This document shows, one piece after another, positions 1 to 10,617 of a stretch of DNA of 64,000 bases (positions are counted from its first letter, which is position 1; each line of letters starts with the position of its first letter). This DNA is from Gymnorhina tibicen (taxonomy: Eukaryota; Chordata; Aves; Passeriformes; Artamidae). Under the pieces are notes generated by a model, which had not been told where the DNA came from, made no database searches, and was given only the letters and a program-made list of their open reading frames with translations. The translations under genes were made by a program, and so were the position numbers. The stretch spans positions 2,994,852 to 3,058,851 of the forward strand of contig VXAZ01000289.1 in NCBI GenBank assembly GCA_013399875.1, written 5' to 3'.

Positions 1-1723
1 GGCAAACAGGCTGAAGAGATACAGTCCTGATAGAGTGGTGTGATTAATCAAAATGAAGTACAAACCAAAGGCAAATATGCACAAAGGAGGCTGAAAAAAT
101 AATAAATAGGAGGTGGTTTTCATTAGTAGAATTTATTGTTTTGCATGTTTCTTTTTTTATTTTTTACACCAGCAGGGGTCATCTGTTGACCAACAAATAT
201 TTGTTGTCATACACTGCAGAAAGATCTTTGAGTTTATGCGGGATTTAAATACAGTGATAGAAAACAAGACAGAGAACTTATCACTGGGCACGTTTGCATT
301 ATGTCTCTTGAATGTTAACTACAGTTTCTTCCATTTTTCACTGTCACTAAAATTCATACAAATCAAGCACTTAAACTTCTTCTGGGGTATGAAATCACAT
401 GGTGTTTGGGAAAGGAGGGAATTTGTCCCCAAAATCATGTGCATTCTCATCAGCTCATTGTCTGCCTGGAATAGCCAGCTGTGTTACTGTTCCTGCTTCT
501 CCTCCAGGTCCTCCCCATTCCATTTTTTCTGTCTCACTGCTGAGGAAGGTCTGGGCTAGTGGCAAGGAAAAGATAGAGTGCTGCTGTACTTTTTCCCCAG
601 TAGCCTGCGCTTCGATGGCTTCCTTAATTGCAACAGTATTATTGCACCATGTGAACTGTATTAAAGAACTAGAATGATCATGATAAAGCAGAACATGATT
701 TTTCATTAGAGAGAGGATTTTTCATTCCTAATAGCATTGAATGGTCTAAGACACAAAATTCTTCTCTTTTTTGACACAGTAAAATGAAACTGGTAATAGG
801 AACTGAAAGATTTGAAAATACCATATTTTTTAGGGAATGGTAAAGTGCTGACCCTGCAGAAAAGGAACTTGGATTTTTTTTTTATTATTTTCCATAATGG
901 TTCATATTTCAATATAAAAAAGAAATTTAATTCTTATGAGTAATTACAGTTTTCAATTTTTTTCTCTATAGTATAAGAATGAGATGGAATGAAATAAGAT
1001 TAATGCAGGACCCTTGCTCAATTCAGGTTTCAAAGGAAGAAAAGAAGGAAATATAACACTGAGCAAGTTCACAGATTCATGTAAGTGGTCCTGTGTACCA
1101 GACATGTCCTTTTCTCCTCATGACTCATATTGACTGAAAGAGTGGAGAAGAAAATGTCAGCAAAGCTGATGGAAAACAATAAATAATGCAGATAAACTCC
1201 AACATAAAGATTTCCTATGGTGTTATTCCACAGCTGTGACAATAACCTAAAAACACCCTTTTTTGGTCTACTCTTGTAGAGTTTTGAGATTTAGGACTGT
1301 CTTTAAGCTGCCCTTGAAGCCAGTTCTTTGTGTAAAGAAGTGGTAAAAGCCTTTCTCCAGAAAAGCTGCTAGACTCTGAGACCACCCACAAAATCAGCAT
1401 CTGTATGTGGATACCAGATAAGAAAACATATGTTCATTCCTCAGAAGTTAGCACACTATCAGTGCTGAAAGAGTATTTGACTCATAATCCCCCATCGGGG
1501 CTGGCTTGGGTGGTGTAGCCAGATATCTGTGTTCTCTCGAGTCTATAGACTGGTAATGACTATTTATTTAGTCCACTGCCCACAGGACATTTCACTCCAG
1601 ACACATTGAACACTCATCTACCCATAACTGTGCTATCTCTAGGAAGCTGCTGTTTCAAGTGACAACAGTACAGAAGGCCATAACCAGCTCTTTATCACAT
1701 TCCGTTCTCAGCCCGACCCTTTC
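1..1723. other. Noncoding DNA, nothing recognised
   Basis: This is AT-rich sequence with scattered short open frames in several overlapping phases. The longest runs 113-559 on the plus strand (148 codons) and translates to a Phe/Ser/Cys-rich string, as expected from T-rich noncoding DNA. It overlaps other frames on both strands, and I see no domain, splice pattern or repeat family. I would not annotate a gene here. Confidence 0.7.
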
Positions 1724-1740
1724 TTTTTTTTTTTTTTTTT
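1724..1740. repeat. Poly-T run (17 T)
   Basis: An uninterrupted run of 17 T sits just before the CpG-rich block at 1741-2000. It could be a simple mononucleotide repeat, a polypyrimidine tract upstream of a 3' splice site, or the complement of an old poly-A tail. The sequence alone does not decide between these. Confidence 0.9.
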
Positions 1741-2000
1741 GCATCTCACTGAAAGACACGGAGCAATATGGTGTTGGGAAGAGAGAAACAACTCAAAAGC
1801 TTGCTATTGACTTTGTGGCGCCCCGTGCCAAACAGATCCGCTGCCAGATTGTCAGAGTAGTTAGGAATCTCAGGCGCTTTGGTGCCCTTGAGGTCTCAGA
1901 CACATCTGCTTAGGAAAACTGCCTTATTGCATCTGAGCCGGCAAGGCAGGCGGCCGCGTTCTGCTGAATGATGACTGGGTTGCCGTGATCCACGCTTAGC
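1741..2000. other. CpG-dense block with open frame; candidate conserved element or exon
   Basis: I count 11 CpG dinucleotides in about 260 bases, including a GCGGCCGC octamer near 1951-1958, while the flanks are almost free of CpG. The plus strand is open from 1659 to a TAG at 1911-1913, and the part after the T run is rich in Arg, Val and Gln, unlike the Phe/Ser/Leu-rich chance frames nearby. An AG at 1754-1755, 15 bases after the T run, could act as a splice acceptor, making this a terminal exon in phase 1. No polyadenylation signal is obvious close downstream. I do not recognise the peptide. Alternatives are a conserved noncoding element, an old processed pseudogene fragment or an unrecognised transposon piece. 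Confidence 0.35.
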
Positions 2001-2199
2001 TACAGTGCTCCAGGAACATTTCCAAGCACATAGATCTTAATAGGACTTCATTAGTCCAAAATACAGATGCCTGTCTCCTTGCCAGCATCCTGAGTATATT
2101 ACCCTGCACTGCTCTTCGTAGAACATGAGATTAATCTGATAGGGTTGGCCCTTTTCTGTGGATTAATGGTATTTCCCCAGCTACTTCCCTCTTTCTCTT

Positions 2200-2233
2200 C
2201 TGAAATGATCACCTTCCTGAAATGATCACCTTC
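2200..2233. repeat. Perfect tandem duplication, 17-bp unit
   Basis: Two identical adjacent copies of CTGAAATGATCACCTTC occupy 2200-2216 and 2217-2233. Being exact, the duplication is probably recent replication slippage. There is no sign of a function. Confidence 0.95.
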
Positions 2234-5200
2234 CTTGTCTGCTCCATTTCTCAGGAACGGTGGAGCTGATGACATTAAGATAGAAAACCTGTGGAAATCC
2301 AATTCTGGTTGTAGAGAGATTATAATAGATACTAATTTCAGAGTCTTCAAGAGACAATACCAGCCCTTGTTTCTTCAAGCTGGCACTACAACAACTGCAA
2401 CCAAAATAGCAATAATACAGGAAAAAGAAAGTTGAGGAACAAAATTCAGTGAAATGGAAGAGAGGGAAGCAATGACTGCAAAAGTCAAAAGAGAAATCCT
2501 AAAGGGAGTCCAACAGTAGTGTCATGTTAGGAATAAGCAGTTTGTTTTTCAGCTCTGGGAAAGACTTAGAGAAGAGGATTATGAGTTTTCTGAGAAAAAG
2601 GTAAGCAGGTAGATATCCAGAGCTTTCTTCTTTTGTCCTTCATTTAGGGTCCAGTCATGAACAGTTTCACTGCACTGAGCAGGATAAGAAGGCAGAGAGT
2701 ATGGCTTAATATGATTTAGTGTGAAATAAAATGACCTTTTTTCACATACTAGTAATTTTGAAATGTTCTTCTCCACTACTTAGAATCATGTCCACAGACA
2801 TGATTTTTTTTTTCTTGGAAAAATTATCCTTTCCCAAATAATGCAGTATCTGAAATAAGACATATGAAACACTGTTTGAAGGTTCTTTAATTAATTGAAG
2901 CTGGCAGATAATTTAAATTCAGTTTCTCTTAGATATTAGGCAAAATCTTTGTGCCCTTCTGCAGCTGCTTGCAACTCTGTTTTCTGGCGACTTCCCTTCA
3001 GAAAAGTAGCAAAACTGAATTAATTTCAGAATGTTACTAGGAGTCAAAAGCATTAATGGGAACACTAACAGCAAAAACTTAACTGAGCCACAAATATATT
3101 TTGACAGTACACTGCATTTACAGTAAATCCACCTGAGTAGCTTTTTGCTCCTGGCTTTTACTCCCCACTGAGAAAAACCACCATTGTATGAGACCACCCC
3201 CTGTCCCTCTGTGCAGATCTCTCTTGCCCTACATATCTTTATGTAGTACACTTACTCACCTCTTTTCTCTTATCCAGACTCATATTCTGAACTATCCCAT
3301 TGCTGATGAATAGACATCACACTGTCTAAGATGGAGCACCTACTTTGTTCTGATCAGTAGCATCTCTGTCTTTTACTCAGACCCTGAATCTGAAACGTGA
3401 TCAGCTCAGATTGCTCTCTGTAATCCTACATGCAGGCTAAATTTCATAACTTCTTTATCATAAATGCCCCAAAGATTCAGTCTGTTACACACTTATATAA
3501 GTCTAACATTTTCCCATGTGTTCCCTTCACCATTTTATCTCACCTACTGCAGTGGTCTTTTCTCTGCCCTTGACCAGTGTAAATGGGCTTCATTCATATC
3601 CATTCTGAACAATGCTGCAAAGGGCATTCTTCCACTCCATCTCTCTGCATACACCACTTCTGTCTAGGCACAATGTTACCACCTTCCCATTTTCCCTGTC
3701 ACACCTTTCTGTATATTTCTGTGTCTGGATATCCCATGGGCATGCTGCTGGGAGAACAGGGAGAAACAGAATTTAAAGACTTGACCCCAGAGACCATTAA
3801 GTTATTTTTCAGAATGCAAAGTCTCAGTGCTTCCCCTATAAGTCCTGGCCATGACACTTCCCTTAGAAGTGCTGCCTATTTTAATGTGGAAATCTAAGTG
3901 AAAACATTAATGACAGTTTAGACAAGAACTTGTTAGTATGCCTCAGTGAGAGAGGCAAACCTCTTAACAGCTTTCTCTGAAGATGAAGGAGCTGAGATTT
4001 TCTGCTGTGCACATGTTCTAAGGGCCAACATTACACTACTGTTTTGACCGGAGTGACAGCTCACAGCCCCCATTTGGGTGGAAAAGAAAGGGGAAACAAG
4101 AAGACACAGCCGTTACAGTGTTACTGTGTTACAGAGCTGCCCAGTGCTGGAGAGCTCCCCATAAATGAGCTCTCTGGTCACTAAGCAGTCCTCTTGTCCT
4201 GGCACAGCCCATTCATTCATCTTCCTCCCCCTGGGCAGCCTGAGCTGTAGAAATAACTGCTGTCTTCGGTCTGTGTTCACTCTCTTACATGTACTCAGCC
4301 TGGCAAATATGCCTGCTTCATGGTTTTAAATTCTAAAAAAAGGAACATAAAAAGTCAACTGAAACATCTTTTCATGTTCTTTACTGGTAGGTCTCTGAGT
4401 CAAGCAAATGCCAGCAGAGAGGTGTGTGCTTCTGATCCTCGCTGGCAGTCATACCTGGAAAATTACTGAAGGGCTGTTCCTCTGCTGGCATGAGATGCCT
4501 TCTCTCTCTGTCTCTTTCTGAACAGCTCTTTAGAGAATACTTTTCAGTGTGCTATTCATGGTCCGTATACTGATTTCATGCTAATGCAGCTTGATTGGCT
4601 TGGTGAACTTAATCTAATGTAGGCTCCATGGAATAGAGAGGCTCTAATCCTTTCTCTGTGCGCGCTTGTGACTCAGTATCACTTTCCTAGAGAGGTTTTT
4701 TTTTAAAATTAATTTTAGCTTTTTTCCCTGACCCATCATAATGACAATAACCACATGGACTGTCCATGTTTTTGGATATAGACATATTTTGCCTGCATGG
4801 TTAAATATGCTAGAAATGCTGCCACTAGAAGAGGCTGTCACTAGTTTGCCACATAGTTACAGGTGACTCAGTGAAAGAGGCAGAAGACATGGATCTAACT
4901 ATATTGAAAACTCATGTAGTTTATCCAGGAACTTGAAATAACTGGCCTATGCAGTTCATGTTTGTAAGGGTCATTAGTCAAGGTATCTCTGGTTTGGCTT
5001 TGCTCCTGATGCTCATTTACAGAACCTACAACCTGATACCTTTTGGGATCAAGGACTGGCTGAAGCCTCAACTCTGACTGTTTAGTCCAAATATGGAAAA
5101 CTATAAAATAGGCTGCACAATCAAAAATATCTTGGTTGGGTGAGAATTGAGCCCAAAATATCTCAGCATTTTGTTTAATTGGCTGTGAACTACACAAAAT

Positions 5201-5399
5201 ACTTGCTCGTGCTCTAAAGGATCTTATATTTAAAGCAACTGCCATATAAGTATAAAATAAAGTTAAACTAGTTCTGTTTGTCCATGAAAACATAAATCCT
5301 AAAGGGTCCTGCTTACAAATTGTATAGCTATCAGAGTGAGTGACATCTTATGCATGTCTCAACAGATGGAAGAGTTGATCTAATAATGAAGAAAACAAT
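2234..5399. other. Noncoding DNA, nothing recognised
   Basis: Open frames here are short and overlap on both strands. The longest is on the minus strand at 4895-5293 (132 codons). Its translation shows no domain, signal peptide or repeat that I know, and its base composition matches the surroundings. No CR1, LTR or RNA gene is visible. Confidence 0.65.
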
Positions 5400-5406
5400 A
5401 CTCACA

Positions 5407-5530
5407 AATAATTTATTTGTCATTTGGTGTGGGAAAAGAAGAGTGAATAATTTATTTGGTCAATATTATTCAATCATCAATAGAACTGGTAGAATAATTT
5501 ATAAATTTACTTATGAATAATTTATTCATC
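5407..5530. repeat. AT-rich cluster of AATAATTTATT motifs
   Basis: Four related motifs begin at about 5407, 5446, 5493 and 5516. The first two share AATAATTTATTTG at a spacing of 39 bases, and the fourth lies within GAATAATTTATTC, which is its own reverse complement. This may be a decayed tandem array with a unit of about 39 bases, or simply AT-rich sequence. Motifs of this kind are also compatible with homeodomain or AT-hook binding, which is inference only. Confidence 0.5.
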
Positions 5531-7180
5531 AATTGATGGCAGGAGGAAATTAATGAAGTAAACAATATTCAAATAACACTCAACAGGGTCTCAGAGGCAG
5601 GCAGGACAGGCAGGGAGGAACTGGGAGAATGGATCCCTTTTGTCAGACTCAGAGCACGGGGAATCACCAACGGGCAGCTGCCCCTCAGTCACTTCTGTAG
5701 CTTGCCAATAGCAGTGACCTTTCTTATTTACCCACCCAGGACAACAGATCTGCAGAGGTGCCCTGAGAGCACTGCGTGGCTTCTTTATGTCTTTGACGAT
5801 GGTGGGAAGCTGTGTGGAAATTCCTGCTCTGATGTTCCACTGGCTTCTGCTGTGGCAGCTCAGGCCAGACGCTGCTTGCTCTGACATATGGCAGCAGAGG
5901 CTGGGGGCCCTCTCAGCCTCCCAGCAGCTCGAAACTTGTCATGCAGCTGAGAAATGTGCTGGGCTCTGCTTGTGTACTCGGACTAGGAGACAGAGGGTTT
6001 CCCTCAGGAAGCCACAGGACACCATCCTCTGTTTTCAGTCAAAAAATTAAAACTCCAAGGCATCTTATAGAAAAAAAATCTTGGTTGTGTAACTGAACTG
6101 TGCTGTGTCAGAAAATATGTTACAACTTGCTGACATGCAGAGTTAAAAATAACCCTTTTGCTCCCCATGTCTCTTCAGAATACGACTTCGCAGGGCTGCA
6201 ACCATCAAAAACATTTCAAGGCAAGTCTTATCTGAATGTAATTTTTAGATTTCTTTAACTTAGAAACATCTTTCCAACGTGGCTGTGGGTGGGGGAGGTT
6301 TAATCTTATTCTAATTCGTTCAGAAACACCCCACTGCCTTCCAATAGCATTCACTAGTTTGCTCTGAGTTTGCTCTGCTGTCATTGAATAAATCCCTTAG
6401 AAATCCAGTCTGAACATTAACCAACACCCACAACAGAATAATTCTAATACAAATAATCTGGAAGTGGCTTTTGTTGTGTTATAATCTCACTTTGCAATAG
6501 CTGTCATAAAAATATAAATGTAAAGTAGACATAAGGATGTGAGTAGAAGGCTTTTTTTCTGTTTTCAATGTACTAAGTTTAATGGCAGATGTATGTGCAG
6601 TTTGGGATGAGAACAAATGCCCTTTATGAATAGACTAAGTGGAGGAATCAGCTGGTTTATGTTCTCCTCTCAACTCTCACCAGGATTTTTCCACTCTGTT
6701 CCTTTGTTAGCTATAAACTGTAAGCACTGAAAATCAAAAAATGAGGGAAAGTTTATGAATTATACACAGTCACAGAGTTTATTAGTGCTCCGTGCTCATT
6801 CTCTTGGGAGACACTGGAGGAAGAGCTTTGAGCAATTTCCAAATTTTCAAATGTGTTCTCCATGTCTTTATCTCATTCAGTTTTTGATATGGTGCATAAA
6901 TTATTTATCGGGACTACCATTATTTTGTTAGCTTGTGTTGTCCTCTGGCACCATATCTGCAGAATGATATTCATTTTGTATTTGCAATGACTAAACTTAA
7001 AAGAAATCAGTTCGTTTTTCCTTTGTTCAGCTCCCGTCCTGCAAAATGATGTGGGAAGGAGATGTCTGTCCATCCTGAGATGTGGACAGAATTTAATTTT
7101 GACCTTGAATCCTAATTACTGTTTTCATCCTGCCATTTCACAAGAAGATGTAAATACAGTTAATTTAAGAAATTTTTTTT
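5531..7180. other. Noncoding DNA; GC-richer patch at 5.6-6.0 kb
   Basis: The part at about 5580-6010 is richer in GC than its flanks. It stays open on both strands (minus 5591-5887, plus 5787-6050), which is what lower stop-codon density produces by chance. Neither translation is recognisable. The remainder is AT-rich with no identifiable repeat. Confidence 0.6.
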
Positions 7181-7243
7181 CCTCTCTGTCTGTCTCTCTT
7201 GTCTCTCTGTTTCTCTCTGTCTGTCTGTATGTCTGTCCCTCTC
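7181..7243. repeat. Imperfect (TC)n/(TCTG)n microsatellite
   Basis: This is a run of about 63 bases of mixed TC, TCTG and TGTC units on the plus strand, nearly all pyrimidine with interspersed G. It follows an 8-base T run. The short Ser/Leu/Cys/Val frame across it on the plus strand and the Arg/Asp/Gln/Lys frame on the minus strand are artefacts of the repeat. Confidence 0.9.
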
Positions 7244-8886
7244 ATGGAAGAAGGGATAGGAAATAAATTCTTCCACATCATAAATTCACCATTGGAGATT
7301 AGTGAATTATGTGCTTTGCTGGTTAAATTCAGAGAAGGATCTTTTTTAATATAGTTTAAATCTGTCCCCTTAAAGTTAATTTTTGAGGCCATCTCATAAC
7401 TTCCCAGTTGCAATAGCATCTGAATTGAACACCTTCTCAATTACTTCCCCTTACAGTGTGTAAAACAGAGACTAGTCCTTTTCCACACCCAAATGTACAA
7501 TGTATTCTTAAGCAAATGTTTGTTATGATTGACTTCCTCCTTTTTTATTCCCATGGCAGACTTACATTCTTTCCTGCCATCTCTCACCCTGCTCTGCTGA
7601 TGCAGTTACCAGGTAGCAGACTACCAGGAAGATTTCCATTTAACAATATGTACAGGTAGCTTTACACATAAAAGAATGTGATAATGAACTGGAGCCAGAT
7701 CATAGCTTAGCCTGGTGGAAAACTTTATCCTCACTGTTTGGTACAAGAGCAGACTCAATTACACTGGTCCAAAATAATTTTACCTCTGCTGGAAAGCACC
7801 ATTGCAGTGCACCCCTTTCCTGCTCCTCCTTAGGGCTGCTTGACTGAAGTCCTCTAGCAATAAAAGGAGGGTGTTCTAGTGGGAGTGGGCTTGTGGTCAT
7901 TTCTGTCCAGCTGTGGCTCACCTCATGCAAAGAAGACCTGGTGATATCTGGTTAATAGTCCCAGTCTGTGAGGTGGTAACCACACTGAACAGCTGGCTGG
8001 GAGACACTGTGATGGAGCTGCCTGTGCTTCTGGGCAGTGGCACATCCCCACCTGAGGCCCCTGTAAGGATGGAGGATGGATGGCAGAGCCACAACTCCTT
8101 CCCCTGTACTGACAGCCACTTGGGCAAACGATTTGCCTCATGACCTCTCTGCAACAGGTCCCGTTTTCTGCAAATCCAAAATCATAGCCTAGAATAAGGA
8201 AACAATATTACAGTATTATCTAGCGCTATTTTGCTAGTGTCAGCTATGGATTAATTCACTGATTTCTTTCAAATTTCTGTTCTATCTGCAGGTTCACTTT
8301 AATCCTTCTGTCTTTGAAGGTACTTCTCTCATGACTTACGAACATTCCTGATGATAACTAACCACCTTATTTGTTTCTAACTATATTTGTGGCGTTTGTG
8401 TGCATTAATATACTAATGTCCTGTGTAACTTTCTTGAGCAATTCTCATTATTGAGAATGGCAGGCACCTTTACTCTTCTGTGTTTGATTAAATTTAATGT
8501 ATTTAGTCGTTCTGTGGTACAGATCACAACTAAGAATCCAAGCATGTGTGATGGTGTCAGTGTCCATGTTGTTATTATCAACAGAACCAGACTTCTGGAG
8601 AGTGCAGAGTGAGATAAAGCACCTCTTACTTCCAAGTTAGTGGTTCTAATGTTGTCCATTTAATAGTTGCCTAGCAGACTGTGATTGTAGACATGTCTTT
8701 AGGTTCTTTTAGGTGAGGTAAGGAAGTCACTAAATTCTGTTTTATAAAACACATGTATGTAGTAGGTAAAAAAAAAGTACCATGGAGTTGAAGTTTAATA
8801 TATGCGGAGAACCTTGTTTTCCATTGTAACAGATGCTTCTGTCCTTCCCCTTTGTGTTGGTAGAAGTATTTTTTTGTCTCTGACAG
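7244..8886. other. Noncoding DNA, nothing recognised
   Basis: Several overlapping frames of 60-85 codons occur on both strands, particularly at 7913-8154 where three frames overlap a GC-richer patch. None gives a recognisable product, and mutual overlap on both strands argues against coding. No interspersed repeat is identified. Confidence 0.6.
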
Positions 8887-9197
8887 GTACTGTTTCAGTG
8901 CCCTCACGAGCTAAACCTACCTGCAGAAAGCAGGCCAAAATACTACCAGCAACAGCAGGTTTATCAAACTACCCCGTATCAGAGGAACCATTCCCATGGT
9001 CCTGCTGTGACTCCTGGAGCAAAGCGTTTAGGGAAGTACAGGTGTCCTGAAGATTCCCTGCTATGGGGTGACTGCTCCCTGCCTCTCTGCTTCTCCCCAG
9101 TTTCTTGTTGGTAGGAAGTCTGTCCTACGGAGAAGACGTGAGACTTCTGCCCAATCCACCCACATTCCTGGGCCACCAGGGACAAGCCATACAGCTG
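8887..9197 (+). other. Candidate isolated exon (splice-like borders)
   Basis: The block follows a pyrimidine-rich stretch ending in GTCTCTGACAG at 8886, a good match to a 3' splice site. It is followed by G|GTAAGT at 9198-9203, a near-consensus 5' splice site, so the implied exon is 311 bases. The frame starting at 8887 stays open to a TAG near 9114 and includes a short YYQQQQ stretch near 8944-8961. A second frame stays open until 9050. Neither peptide is recognised. No frame was seen to cross the whole block, so if it is transcribed it more likely belongs to a noncoding RNA or an untranslated region. Chance splice-site pairs are common in 64 kb. Confidence 0.2.
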
Positions 9198-10594
9198 GTA
9201 AGTCCCAGTGATAGGGCATTTCCTTGCACCTGCCCACCTTGAGATCCCTAGGGGCTTCCTGTGCTATTTATATATGCAGGTCATGGATTTCTGCATGGAC
9301 CCTTAGGCTAGTACCACATAAAAACTGGCACTAAGCACCATTCTGCCTAGCTTACCCCAAATGGTGCCATTCCACATCAGTTTACGAAGCGCCCAGCTTC
9401 AGGCTGTATTCACACTGCTGTGTGAATAACAGGGATGACTAAAAAGAAAGAGGCACTCCATGTACATTCCCACTCCTTATCCTAAATGCTCACAGCTCTA
9501 GGAAGGTCTGTTGGAGAAACCAGATATATGAATGTATTTGATGCCTTTGATGCACCAGTCAAAACAAAAAAAGGAATAAAAAACCTCTGTTAATGCTCTT
9601 TGGAATGCTAAGTTTCTGTCCATCTATGAACATAACAAATACTTGCTTTGAAATTGTCTGTCAGCTGAATATTAATGAAATACTAAAAAATGACTAGCAT
9701 TTAGTCTGCAGTATAAATGTAAAATAAAGAAAAATTGAGCCATCCCCCCAGTGTCTCCAGTCAGTGGGAGACTGCTCTGCACAGGGCCAAGCATCCTGCT
9801 CCTTCCAAGGTCACTGAAGGGGCCAGCCCTGGCACATGGAGCCTCTGTAAATGTTCTATCTACTCTTGCAGCCTCTGTAAAGATATAAATGTTACACAAG
9901 AACAGCTTCTGGCCTTATCCCTTGAACAAACACAAGATAACACAGTTGAGTTTGCTCTTGGCCAAGGAAGGTCTGGCTTAATGCTTTAGATAGAAATGTG
10001 GATCAGATGTTTGACACCAGTTTAACACCTCGAATTCTAGAGCAGGCTCTAGTCTCTATCTTGCCACATTCCTACACATTTCCCTGCAGTGCCCCAGCAT
10101 CCAAGCCTTAATGGCTGCAATGCTGTGAGAATGCTGCAGCCTCTCCTCTTCTATATGTCTCTCAGGTTGCAACTTTGAAAAGACAAACTCGTTCCACTGA
10201 CAACTTCTTCCTTTGTTCAGGATTATTTTCTTCCACCAAAGCCTTCCCTTAACAGGAGTAATGGAGCTGAGACCTCTGCTGTGACTCAAAGTGCTTTGAG
10301 CTGTACCAAACATCTGCTTTATAGGAAGGCAAATCTGTTTCAAATTTCCGTAGAAGAACAATACTATTATTATTGCTAATTAATAGTAGGCAAGGACACA
10401 AACCCATTCCAGATCAAATTAAGTTCCAATCAAAAAAGTCAGCTGTGATTTCTAATTGATTGCATTTTAAAATCAATCAGTCGGGTTGTGTATGTTTTTT
10501 TCACAAGCTTCAACAGCTTACTGGTGCTTGTCTTTTTAGGGTGACTGAGATTCAAGCCAGACTGTGGTTTCTTTTTTTTAAATAGAATTGACTT

Positions 10595-10617
10595 TTAAAA
10601 TGGAAGATCCATTTTAA
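10595..10617. repeat. Short perfect inverted repeat
   Basis: Arms TTAAAATGGA and TCCATTTTAA, 10 bases each, are separated by the three bases AGA. In AT-rich sequence such a hairpin can arise by chance, and I see no function. Confidence 0.85.

Noticed and set aside
113..559. 148-codon plus-strand open frame
   Set aside because: Its composition is Phe/Ser/Cys-rich from T-rich DNA, it overlaps other frames on both strands, and it has no domain, repeat or splice context.
4895..5293. 132-codon minus-strand frame
   Set aside because: No family resemblance, no splice sites of note and no CpG or composition shift.
7181..7243. Arg/Asp/Gln-rich and Ser/Val-rich peptides across this stretch
   Set aside because: They are translations of a microsatellite.
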